DNA from: Rhodospirillaceae bacterium
GTDB taxonomy: Bacteria > Pseudomonadota > Alphaproteobacteria > SMXQ01
Reading direction: 5' to 3'
Length of the DNA stretch: 39,156 bases
NCBI GenBank assembly: GCA_947474495.1
Contig: CANJIM010000029.1
Span: forward strand, 1-39,156
The stretch's first letter is position 1, and each line of letters begins with the position of its first letter. Positions 15,484-23,434 of this stretch are shown here, piece by piece. The position numbers and the translations under genes were made by a program. The notes under the pieces were generated by a model, which was not told the origin of the DNA, did not search any database, and saw only the letters and a list, made by a program, of their open reading frames with translations.

Positions 15484-16674
15484 TCAATCGAGCCGGAAGA
15501 GCGGACGGAGCCGCACGCCGACATAACTACCGGCGAAGGCGGCGGCGAACCATAGCCAGCCGTGCAGGCTCCCAGTGGCGATGCCGCTGAACAGCGCGCC
15601 GATGTTGCAGCCAAAGGAAAGCCGCGCGCCGTAGCCCATCAGCAAGCCACCGAGCGCCGCCGCGAGCAACGATGGCCAAGGCAGCTTCGCCTTGGGCGCG
15701 AAACGACCGGCGAGCGAGGCGGCCAAGGCGGCGCCGAGAATGAGACCGAAATCCATGACTGAAGTGCTATCGGCCAGGACGCTCTGCGCCAGCCCCTTGG
15801 CCGGTCCAGGCCAGGTCCAAAATGTCCAAGTCTCGACCGGCACACCGACGGCCTGCAACAGTTTCGCGCCCCACAAGCCGAAGGCGAAGGTGATCGACCA
15901 GGGATGACCGGCCACCGCTAGGGTCACGATATTGAGTAGGGCGAGCGCCAGCGCGCCCCACAGCAGCGGCCAGGGGCCATGCAGCAAGCGCGCAACGCCC
16001 GGCGGCGTGGCGACGAACAAGGGTTCGAGCTCGCCATGGCGTCGGCGTTCGCTCCAGACAGCGAGACCGGCGATGGCGCCGAGCCCGGCGAGCGTCAGCG
16101 CGACGGCCGGAAGCGCTCCCAACGCCGCGCCTAGGCTGACGGCGGTCCAAGACGGCAGTTCCAGCCACCAGGGCAGGTGCGCCGTGCCGATGACTGCTCC
16201 GGCGATGAAGAATGCGAGGGTGACAAGCATCCGCGCGCTGCCGCCGCCAACGGTAAAGAGCGTGCCGGAGCCGCAACCGCCGCCGAGCTGCATGCCGAAG
16301 CCGAACAGCGCCGCGCCGAACAGCACCGAAACACCGAGCGGCGCGATGGCGCCGACCAGCGGCTTGCCGAGCAGCGTGCCGCCGGCGAGCATCGGGATCA
16401 TCGCGACAGCGGCGATGGCGATCATCAGCAATTGCCCGCGTAATGCCGTGCTGCGCCTTTCCAGCACAAAGCGGCGCCAGCCGCCGGTGAAGCCGAAGGC
16501 GGCATGATAAAGGGTCACGCCGCAGAGGCCGCCGATCAGGAAGAGCGCGCTTTGCCGCAAGCCGATCAATTCGGTCAAGCCGATCGCGCCGAGCAGAATG
16601 GCCAGCACGACGGCAAGGACGGTACCGCGATCCGATTGCGGCGGGTTGTAAGACGAAGCGGAGGTAAGGCTCAT
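15484..16674 (-). CDS. YeeE/YedE-family (TsuA-like) thiosulfate/sulfur transporter
   Basis: A 396-residue membrane protein of the YeeE/YedE family, whose characterised member TsuA imports thiosulfate through conserved cysteines. The two family signatures are present: GFGMQLGGGCGSGTLFTVGGG near residue 125 in the first half, and YGARLSFGCNIGALFSGIATG near residue 350 in the second. Both motif cysteines are retained. I prefer ATG 16674, with GAAG eight bases upstream; ATG 16680 is possible. The open frame extends back into the rhodanese gene but has no reason to start there. It lies between an exported rhodanese and the NPCAA protein, all on one strand, which points to uptake or relay of sulfane sulfur. 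Confidence 0.9.
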   Translation of the reverse strand: MSLTSASSYNPPQSDRGTVLAVVLAILLGAIGLTELIGLRQSALFLIGGLCGVTLYHAAFGFTGGWRRFVLERRSTALRGQLLMIAIAAVAMIPMLAGGTLLGKPLVGAIAPLGVSVLFGAALFGFGMQLGGGCGSGTLFTVGGGSARMLVTLAFFIAGAVIGTAHLPWWLELPSWTAVSLGAALGALPAVALTLAGLGAIAGLAVWSERRRHGELEPLFVATPPGVARLLHGPWPLLWGALALALLNIVTLAVAGHPWSITFAFGLWGAKLLQAVGVPVETWTFWTWPGPAKGLAQSVLADSTSVMDFGLILGAALAASLAGRFAPKAKLPWPSLLAAALGGLLMGYGARLSFGCNIGALFSGIATGSLHGWLWFAAAFAGSYVGVRLRPLFRLD

Positions 16675-16694
16675 GAACATGTCTTCGATAAGGT

Positions 16695-16721
16695 GCGAGC
16701 CGGGACAATGTCCCGGCTCGC
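16695..16721. promoter_or_regulatory. Strong hairpin between rhodanese and YeeE genes
   Basis: Perfect 13-base arms (16695-16707 and 16709-16721, core CGAGCCGGGACA) flank a single base. No T run follows on the minus strand, so it is not a standard terminator. It may be an mRNA processing or stabilising element that sets relative levels of the two genes. Confidence 0.6.
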
Positions 16722-16751
16722 TGCGATAGGCAAGGCGTGAAAAGCGATGGC

Positions 16752-17687
16752 TTAAGGCGTGAACTTGCGTTCGACCGGACGTGCCGTGTCCATCGTCCAT
16801 TCGGCCATCGAGCCGTCATAGAGCGTGGTCTTCTTGTTGCCGTAAACCTCGCTGATGCCGAACCAGGCGACAGAAGCCCAATGGCCGGTGTTGCAGAACG
16901 CGACGATATCGCCGTCCTTCTTCACACCGGCTTTGTCGAGCAGCGCGGCAATCTGCTCCTTGCTGATGAACTTGCCGGCCTTGTCGTCGTAGAAGCTAGT
17001 GTTCTCGACGTTCACGGCGGCGGGAATGGTGCCGAAAGCCTTGGCGACCGGGCTCTTGCTTTTGCCGATGTACTGTTCGTTGGGGCGGGCATCGACCAGC
17101 GGCACGCTCTGCTTGCGCGCCGTCTCGACCTCGGCCGTGCTGGCGAACAGCGCGTCGCGGAACTTCGCGGTGAAGACTGCCGGCTTCGGCGTCGAAGCGC
17201 CAGACGCCACCGGATTGCTGGCATCCGCCGTCCAGGCGCGCCAGCCACCGTCAAGCACGGAGACGGCATCATGGCCAAGGACCTTGAAGGTCCAATAGAC
17301 GCGCGCGGCATTACCGAAGTCGGAGGAGTTCTCGCCGGTCGGAATAACGACGACATGCTTGTCGGCATTAGCGCCGATCTTGCCGATCAGGGCTTCGATC
17401 TCCTTCACCGGCGGCAGCATCCCGGGGACGCCATCGACCGTCGTGCGCCAGCCGTAGCTGTTGTAGTCGGCGAACACGGCGCCTGGGATGTGGCTCTTGG
17501 CGAAGCCGGCTGCGCCGCCGCCTTCCGCTTCGGGGCGAATGTCGATGACGAGCAGATCCGGATTGGCGAGGTTCTGCTTGAGCCACGCGGCGTCGACCAA
17601 CGGCCGGTCGGTAAGGCGCTTGGCCTCGGCCGTGCCGGCGGCGCCGAGAGTGAGAGCGACGGCGAGAGCAATGAGGCCCTTGCGCAT
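16752..17687 (-). CDS. Exported tandem-rhodanese sulfurtransferase
   Basis: A 311-residue periplasmic thiosulfate sulfurtransferase-type enzyme. Residues 1-22 are a signal peptide (MRKGLIALAVALTLG, cleavage probably after AEA). An inactive N-terminal rhodanese domain follows, with LLVIDIRPEAE and, at the usual cysteine position, IPTGENSSDFG. The catalytic C-terminal domain has VPLVDARPNEQY and the loop CNTGHW with the active Cys265. It transfers sulfane sulfur from a donor such as thiosulfate to a thiol acceptor; a nearby cysteine-rich exported protein is an attractive acceptor. ATG 17687 has AGGAG nine bases upstream and a strong promoter beyond that. It is the first gene of the operon with YeeE, the NPCAA protein and the His-rich protein. 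Confidence 0.92.
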   Translation of the reverse strand: MRKGLIALAVALTLGAAGTAEAKRLTDRPLVDAAWLKQNLANPDLLVIDIRPEAEGGGAAGFAKSHIPGAVFADYNSYGWRTTVDGVPGMLPPVKEIEALIGKIGANADKHVVVIPTGENSSDFGNAARVYWTFKVLGHDAVSVLDGGWRAWTADASNPVASGASTPKPAVFTAKFRDALFASTAEVETARKQSVPLVDARPNEQYIGKSKSPVAKAFGTIPAAVNVENTSFYDDKAGKFISKEQIAALLDKAGVKKDGDIVAFCNTGHWASVAWFGISEVYGNKKTTLYDGSMAEWTMDTARPVERKFTP

Positions 17688-17722
17688 GATGGAGTCTCCT
17701 GGATGAGGGATAAGCTGGCGAG

Positions 17723-17750
17723 AATATAATTAGCAAAAATTACATGTCAA
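17723..17750 (-). promoter_or_regulatory. Strong sigma-70-like promoter of the sulfurtransferase operon
   Basis: On the minus strand TTGACA (17750-17745), a 16-base spacer and TATATT (17728-17723) lie in the most AT-rich patch of the window, 35 bases before the rhodanese start. The imperfect dyad ATTGACATGTAAT covers the -35 element and could be an operator, for example for an ArsR-type sulfide sensor; this is a guess. Confidence 0.65.
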
Positions 17751-17765
17751 TTATCATATTACACA

Positions 17766-20114
17766 TTATTTTAATGTATTACGGCGCCTTGCCAGGCTTA
17801 CCAAAGAGCGCGGCGAAAGCGGCTCATAGCGCAGCACAAGCTCGGTCGTACCCGCTGGGAGGCCAACGGCCCGAAATAGTCCATTGGCGCGCAGGATATC
17901 AAGCCGGTCTCCGCTCATCGTGGAAGCTGTCCAGGCCGGATCGTAAATCTCATTGATCACCAGATAGGCCGGCCGCTCGGCAGTGGCGACGAGACGCATC
18001 TCGTCGCGACTCCGCTCCAGAATAACCACTTGCCCGACGGGGCCGGGCTCGCCAATCGGCGCGGGGAGTCCGGCGATCTGCACACGCGCCTCGGGATCCT
18101 CCGGCAAGACATCACCGTCGGGTTCGGCGCGCCCGACGAGCAGAGCGCGCGGCAGGGCGGTGGTGTTTTCGTAGAGGAAGGCGCCACCGATGCGATCGAC
18201 CAATCGCAGCGAACGATGCGCCTGCGGCGGCAGGATTTGCGTAATCGGCGCTCCAGTCACCACGAGTTTGATGCCTAGCAGACGCGCCAACGTGCTGTCA
18301 TAGCCTGTGAAGGTCGCAGTCATGCGGCGCTCGGGACCGTGATTGTTCTGATAAGCGCCCGTCGCCGCGACGTAATCGGCGTCGCGCAGCGGGTCATATC
18401 CCAGAGTCTGCTCAATGCCATAGACCATCGCGGCGTTCTGCCAATCGCCCCCAAGCCCGAATATCTCGGCACGATAGGGATCAGTCGCATCGCCCAGACG
18501 AGATCGAATGGCCTCTGCGATATGTTTTCCGGTAGGGCCATAGGCCGTGAGCTGCTCCTGCGGCTGGGCATTGAAACGCGCCGCTGCGTTATGGACAATG
18601 AGATCGAGGGCCGTCAGCAGACACAGCGTCAATGCCATCGCGGCCATATGACGCGTCTGCCATAGCAGCAACGTTGCCGCGAGCGCGACGCTGGCACCGC
18701 CGATGGCGAGCGCAAACAGCGCCGCGTTCACATGACCGAAGCGAACAGCCAGCCAGATGGCAGCGATGATGGCGATCGCGATCATGGTCGCGACGATGAC
18801 AGACCCGAGCGCCGACCAGGCGCGCGGCGTCGTCAGCCATTTCTGAAGGGCCGCGCCGGAGAGAAAGGCCAGCATCGCGTTCAATAGGAATGCCGCGTCA
18901 TTCGGCCGCCGATAAAGTGCAGCGCCCGGCAGCCAGTCATAGAATAGGCGGAAGGCCGGCGTGAAAGCGCCGAGCGCATAAAGGAGAGCGAAGGCAAGAC
19001 CTGCCGCAAACAAACTACTCGCGTGCGGCCAAACGCCACGCCGCGCGACGGCGACGAGAAGCAGCGCCAAGGGGAATGCGCCGATATAGAGATAGTTTGT
19101 CGTCTCGTCCGTCCAGTCATTGCCCAGCGGCGCCAGCGCCATCCAGGGCAATTGACCGGGCCCCCAATATCCGCCCGCCGTCAAATTTCCGAAGATGTTG
19201 GGCGCGAACAGCGTGAGCAGGGATGCCGGCTGTTGCGAGCCATAGGCGGCCAAGGCGTAACCCATATCGAGGCGCGTGCTATGGGCAAGGGCATCGAGCG
19301 TCAAAAGAACCGGCAAGGCGAGGATAGCCCCGCCAATGATAACAGCGGGCAACAAGCCGGCGCCGCGCTGAAGCACGGCGATCTGGCCGTCTTGGCGCCA
19401 CAGCGCGCCGAGCCACCACAGCCCCGCGCCAATCAGCAGCCAGCAATTGAGGAAAGCCGTTTGATCACGATCCAGCGCCATGACGCCGGCGATCAAGCCG
19501 AAGCCTACCGAAGCCGTCATGCGGGATTTCTTCCGCTGTGCGTGGAGAGCGCGCTCAAGCAGCCACAACGCCCACGGCAAGTAGGCGTAGCTCACCGTCA
19601 TCAAACTATGCTGCAGACGACTCGCCGCAACGCCGCCGAACATGAAGACAAGCGCGGCCAACAAACCGGCGACCGGCGCGAAACCGAGTGCACGCAGCAA
19701 GAGGAGAACGCCAAAGCCGCCGATCAGCAGATGGAGGAGCTGCACGCCATCGACCAGCATCATGCTCGGCGCGGCGTTCCATTCGGCAAGCAAGCGAAAG
19801 CCGGGGACGAAGAGCCAAGATTGCGGATCGGCAACCGCCGCATCGCCCGAATAGAGATAGGGATTCCAAAAGCCGCTGTCGCCGCCGGCGCGGGCAGAGG
19901 CCAAGGCGCGCAGGACGGGATAGTAGTAATCCTTGGCATCCCACGGAATGACTTGACCCGTCAGGGGCCAATGCAAGGCATAGATCGCCCAAGCGAGCGC
20001 GGCGAACAGGGCCGCCCAGCGCCAGCCACCGGCACGCGCGCCCGACAAGGCGTCGCCGAAACGATCAAGGCTGGCGAGCGTCGTGGCGAAAGTTGAGAAT
20101 ATAAGGCGAATCAC
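17766..20114 (-). CDS. YfhO-family large membrane protein (GT-C-like)
   Basis: A 782-residue protein with roughly a dozen membrane segments and a C-terminal extracytoplasmic domain. It resembles YfhO-type proteins of the GT-C glycosyltransferase-like fold: an early loop has IPWDAKDYYYPVLRAL and FWNPYLYSGDAAVADPQSW, typical of this group. YfhO homologues in Firmicutes decorate teichoic acids with sugars; in Gram-negatives the role is largely unknown. GTG 20114 is the only start near the first membrane segment, and no good ribosome binding site is visible. It lies downstream of the OpgH-like gene on the same strand, with a 38-base gap, so a role in envelope glycan modification is plausible. Confidence 0.75.
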   Translation of the reverse strand: MIRLIFSTFATTLASLDRFGDALSGARAGGWRWAALFAALAWAIYALHWPLTGQVIPWDAKDYYYPVLRALASARAGGDSGFWNPYLYSGDAAVADPQSWLFVPGFRLLAEWNAAPSMMLVDGVQLLHLLIGGFGVLLLLRALGFAPVAGLLAALVFMFGGVAASRLQHSLMTVSYAYLPWALWLLERALHAQRKKSRMTASVGFGLIAGVMALDRDQTAFLNCWLLIGAGLWWLGALWRQDGQIAVLQRGAGLLPAVIIGGAILALPVLLTLDALAHSTRLDMGYALAAYGSQQPASLLTLFAPNIFGNLTAGGYWGPGQLPWMALAPLGNDWTDETTNYLYIGAFPLALLLVAVARRGVWPHASSLFAAGLAFALLYALGAFTPAFRLFYDWLPGAALYRRPNDAAFLLNAMLAFLSGAALQKWLTTPRAWSALGSVIVATMIAIAIIAAIWLAVRFGHVNAALFALAIGGASVALAATLLLWQTRHMAAMALTLCLLTALDLIVHNAAARFNAQPQEQLTAYGPTGKHIAEAIRSRLGDATDPYRAEIFGLGGDWQNAAMVYGIEQTLGYDPLRDADYVAATGAYQNNHGPERRMTATFTGYDSTLARLLGIKLVVTGAPITQILPPQAHRSLRLVDRIGGAFLYENTTALPRALLVGRAEPDGDVLPEDPEARVQIAGLPAPIGEPGPVGQVVILERSRDEMRLVATAERPAYLVINEIYDPAWTASTMSGDRLDILRANGLFRAVGLPAGTTELVLRYEPLSPRSLVSLARRRNTLK

Positions 20115-20152
20115 GGCGGCAGATTAACATGCCGCGCGCAAATCGCGATGCT

Positions 20153-21910
20153 CTACGGGGCGGCTTTGAGCGCTTGGCCGACCTGGGACTTGGCATGAGC
20201 GACCAGCGCCGGCAGATGCAGCGGTGATAGCGCGGCGGGCGGCTGTGTCTCTTCCGGGATGCGTCCGACGCCGAAACGGGCGCAAGCAAGGCCGAGGCCC
20301 GGCAGGGCCGTCAACACCGCGAAGGGCACGGCGATGATCAGGCTGACGAGAATCGGCGCGGCCCACAACACCGCGGCCAGCGAGATCTGCGCGAACAGAT
20401 AGGTCGCGACGATACCGCAGAGCGTTTGCGCCCACAGGCGGTTGAAGGCGGCGGAAACCGGCACCGCATGATCGTCGCGCAACTGGCTTGTCCAACCGAT
20501 GGTGCGGCCAAGAGAGAGGCCGCATAGGAAAATCGTCTGCGTCACCGCCATGATCGGGGCGAGCAACGAGGTGAAGACGGTTTCGAGGAGTAGATTGCCG
20601 ACAAAGCGGAAACCGCCGCCGAAGGCGCGGCGCTCGACAGGATGCAGCAGCACGCGGATCGAGCTGGCGATCTTCGGCGCAAAGATCATCACCATCATCA
20701 AGATGAGCGACCATTGCGCCGCCTCAGGCCTGAAGAGCGGATGAGCGGTGCCGACGATGAGGTCGCGCACGGAGAACAGGCCGACAAGCACCATCCAGGC
20801 CGGCGCGCCGATGAACATCAGAATGGCGAAGACGAGCTGAAAGCGGCTGATCGGTTTGATGCCTTCCATCGCAAGCAGACGCCAATACTGCATGTTGCCT
20901 TCGCACCAACGCAGGTCGCGGCGCATGAACTCCAGCAGCGTCGGCGGGTTCTCTTCCCAGGTGCCGTCTTCGAGTGGCAGCACGCGCACCTCGTAGCTGG
21001 CGCGGCGCATCAGCACGGCCTCGACCTGGTCATGGCTGAGGATCGGCTTGCCGCTGGCAAGCTTGGGCAGATGGCAATGCGCGATAAAGGGCGCCAGACG
21101 AATGATCGCGTTGTGGCCCCAATAGGGTCCGCAATCGCCCTGCCAGAAAGCGGCGCCGAGCGTGTAGCTGCGCATGCCGAGGCGCATACCAAACTGGAAA
21201 ACGCGGGCAAAGGGACTGGCGCTCGGCATGCCGACGGTCAGGCTCTGGGCGATGCCGAGATCGTCCTTGGATTGCATGACGCGGATCATCCGCACCATGG
21301 CGGCGGCGCTCATGTAGCTGTCGGCGTCGAGCACGATGAGAAAATCGTAGCCGTCGCCCCAGCGGTCGCAGAAGTCGCGGATATTGCCGGCCTTGAAGTC
21401 CGTATTCACGGCGCGGCGGCGATAGGTCACCGGAATGCGCCCAGCGAAGGAGGCCGCGAGATCGTCGGCGACGCTTTCCTCAGCAACCGCGATGTCGGCC
21501 TTGTTGGTGTCGCTAAGGACGAAGCAGGCGACATGGCCGAGACCGGCGCTGCCTTCGAGGTCAGCGAGCATGGCCGAGAGGTTGCGGCGCAAACGGGCCG
21601 GTTCCTCATTACGCACGCAGATGGCGATGGCGGTCTTTGTCGTGATCGGCGAGTCATTGTCGCCGAGGCGCGCGATCGGCGAGGCAGCGGCTTCCGGATC
21701 GCGCGCGAACAGCATTAGACCGAGCCCGCAAGCCGCGTTCCACAAGCCGAGCGTCGGCCAGGGCAGGGTGAGCGCATAGGCCACGAGGATCAAGCCATCG
21801 ACCCAATCGATCCCGCCATCCGACAGCGCATAGGCCATCAGGGCAAACATCCCGGCCATGGTGAGGCCGACAAGCGTAAAGAAAAGGGCGCGGCGGGCGG
21901 AAAGCTGCAC
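20153..21910 (-). CDS. OpgH/MdoH-type glucans biosynthesis glucosyltransferase
   Basis: A 585-residue inner-membrane family-2 glucosyltransferase that polymerises the beta-glucan backbone of osmoregulated periplasmic glucans from UDP-glucose. Two N-terminal membrane helices precede the catalytic domain with TAIAICVRNEEP, VLSDTNKADIA, FKAGNIRDFCDRWG, FLIVLDADSYMSA (DxD), FWQGDCGPYWGHNAIIR, SHDQVEAVLMRRA and the acceptor-site RDLRWCEGNMQYW. Several C-terminal helices follow. It is shorter than E. coli MdoH (about 850 residues). GTG 21910 has an AGG seven bases upstream; TTG 21928 would add six residues. No opgG is adjacent, which is unusual because opgG and opgH are often paired; the partner may lie elsewhere. 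Confidence 0.9.
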   Translation of the reverse strand: MQLSARRALFFTLVGLTMAGMFALMAYALSDGGIDWVDGLILVAYALTLPWPTLGLWNAACGLGLMLFARDPEAAASPIARLGDNDSPITTKTAIAICVRNEEPARLRRNLSAMLADLEGSAGLGHVACFVLSDTNKADIAVAEESVADDLAASFAGRIPVTYRRRAVNTDFKAGNIRDFCDRWGDGYDFLIVLDADSYMSAAAMVRMIRVMQSKDDLGIAQSLTVGMPSASPFARVFQFGMRLGMRSYTLGAAFWQGDCGPYWGHNAIIRLAPFIAHCHLPKLASGKPILSHDQVEAVLMRRASYEVRVLPLEDGTWEENPPTLLEFMRRDLRWCEGNMQYWRLLAMEGIKPISRFQLVFAILMFIGAPAWMVLVGLFSVRDLIVGTAHPLFRPEAAQWSLILMMVMIFAPKIASSIRVLLHPVERRAFGGGFRFVGNLLLETVFTSLLAPIMAVTQTIFLCGLSLGRTIGWTSQLRDDHAVPVSAAFNRLWAQTLCGIVATYLFAQISLAAVLWAAPILVSLIIAVPFAVLTALPGLGLACARFGVGRIPEETQPPAALSPLHLPALVAHAKSQVGQALKAAP

Positions 21911-22017
21911 GGGTAAACCTGAAGACAATTTTGCCAGACGGAGGTTACGGCTTATTGTTCGCGCCGTGGAGGTCCACGGATCAATCTGGCGGCCAATTCG
22001 GAGCGTAATAAAGCGGT

Positions 22018-23004
22018 ATGGCGAAACAGGGGCAAGCAGAAGCGCTGTGGTACACGGCGCCGGGACAAGCCGAATGGCGCAGCGAAAGCTTGCCGCCGTT
22101 GGACGGCGCGCATCTGCGCGTGCGCAGCCTGTTCAGCGCCCTCAGCCGCGGCACCGAAAGCCTTGTTTTCCATGGTAAAGTCCCCGCCAGCGAGCATCAG
22201 CGTATGCGCGCCCCGCTGCAGGCCGGCGACTTCCCCTTTCCGGTCAAATACGGCTATGCGGCGGTCGGCCGCATCGAGGACGGTCCCGCAAATGTGATCG
22301 GCCAGACCGTCTTTGCGTTGCATCCGCATCAGACCCTGTTCGATCTGCCGCTCGATGGCGGTGCCGTGCTGCCCGAAGGTCTGCCGCCCATGCGAGCGGT
22401 GCTCGCCGCCAATATGGAGACGGCGCTCAATACGCTCTGGGATTCAGGCGCGACGGCGGCGCAGCGCATCAACGTGATCGGCGGCGGCGTGGTCGGCCTG
22501 CTGGTCGGCTATCTCGCCGGTCGCCTGCCGGGCTCCGACGTGACACTGGTGGACGTTGAGCCGGCTCGGGCTAAACAAGCGGCGGCGCTTGGCCTTCGAT
22601 TCGCGTTGCCCAGCGCGGCGCCCGGCGATTGCGACGTGGTCTTTCATGCCAGCGGCGTCGGCAGCGGGCTGGCCACGGCGATCGACTGCGCTGGCGACGA
22701 GGCGACGGTGATCGAGATGAGCTGGTACGGCGACGGGCAAATTCCCGTGGCCCTTGGCGGCGCCTTCCACAGCCGCCGCTTGCGGCTGATCGCCAGCCAA
22801 GTCGGCAAGGTGGCGCCCAATCAGCGCGCCCGCTGGAGCTATCGCCGCCGCTTGATCGCGGCGCTGAATCTGCTGCGCGACGACCGCCTCGACATCCTGC
22901 TCGAATCGCCGATCGCCGCCGCTAATCTGCCGAGCAGACTGCCCGAAATCCTCAAGCCGGGGGGTGGCGTTCTGTGCCAGCCCATCGCCTACCCACTATC
23001 TTAA
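22018..23004 (+). CDS. Medium-chain dehydrogenase lacking zinc ligands (pterin-like cluster)
   Basis: A 328-residue protein of the medium-chain dehydrogenase/reductase superfamily, first in a four-gene operon. The nucleotide-binding motif is clear (INVIGGGVVGLLVGYLAG, then VTLVDVEPARA with an acidic residue suited to NAD). The catalytic domain begins LFSALSRGTESLVFHG and continues PVKYGYAAVGRI. Zinc-dependent members have a Cys in place of the SRGTE serine and GHE in place of KYGY; both are missing, so this should be a zinc-independent oxidoreductase, somewhat BchC-like. The start at ATG 22018 lacks a strong ribosome binding site. Clustering with PTPS-like, GTP cyclohydrolase-like and RibD-like genes suggests a step in pterin- or flavin-like metabolism. 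Confidence 0.8.
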   Translation: MAKQGQAEALWYTAPGQAEWRSESLPPLDGAHLRVRSLFSALSRGTESLVFHGKVPASEHQRMRAPLQAGDFPFPVKYGYAAVGRIEDGPANVIGQTVFALHPHQTLFDLPLDGGAVLPEGLPPMRAVLAANMETALNTLWDSGATAAQRINVIGGGVVGLLVGYLAGRLPGSDVTLVDVEPARAKQAAALGLRFALPSAAPGDCDVVFHASGVGSGLATAIDCAGDEATVIEMSWYGDGQIPVALGGAFHSRRLRLIASQVGKVAPNQRARWSYRRRLIAALNLLRDDRLDILLESPIAAANLPSRLPEILKPGGGVLCQPIAYPLS

Positions 23005-23032
23005 CTTATCCCCATATCCATCTGAGGCTTAT

Positions 23033-23434
23033 ATGTTTTATGTCGAAGTGCGTGACCATGTGATGATCGCCCATAGTTTCCAGGGCGAGGTGTTCGGCCC
23101 GGCCCAGCGCTTGCACGGCGCGACCTTCGTGATCGATGCGGCATTTTATTCCAAGGAGCTCGACGCCGCCGGCCTGGTGGTCGATATCGGCCTCGCCGTG
23201 AATGTCCTGAAGGAAACCATCGAGCCGATCAACTACCGCAACCTCGACGACATTCCCGAGTTCAAAGGCAAGAACACGACGACGGAATTCCTCTGTAAGG
23301 CGCTATTCGATCGGCTGGCCATCCGCGCCAAGGCCGGCGACCTTGGCCGCCCCGGCAAAGAGATCGCCGCCATCCGCGTTACCATCGGCGAATCCCACAC
23401 GGCCCGCGCGGCCTACGAGGGCCCGCTTGCCTAA
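23033..23434 (+). CDS. PTPS/QueD-fold protein with degenerate active site
   Basis: A 133-residue member of the 6-pyruvoyltetrahydropterin synthase / 6-carboxytetrahydropterin synthase fold. Aligned by eye to E. coli QueD, zinc ligands H16 and H31 correspond to H14 and H28, but H33 is A30. Catalytic C27 is A24, and the Asp-His pair of LDHxxLN is N67-Y68 in INYRNLDD. The substrate-anchoring Glu is kept (E120 in IGESHTARA), as is TTTEFL. It may therefore bind a pterin or related ring without doing the standard reaction, or use another chemistry. ATG 23033 has TGAGG six bases upstream; the longer frame from 22964 would run through the previous gene. Confidence 0.85.
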   Translation: MFYVEVRDHVMIAHSFQGEVFGPAQRLHGATFVIDAAFYSKELDAAGLVVDIGLAVNVLKETIEPINYRNLDDIPEFKGKNTTTEFLCKALFDRLAIRAKAGDLGRPGKEIAAIRVTIGESHTARAAYEGPLA

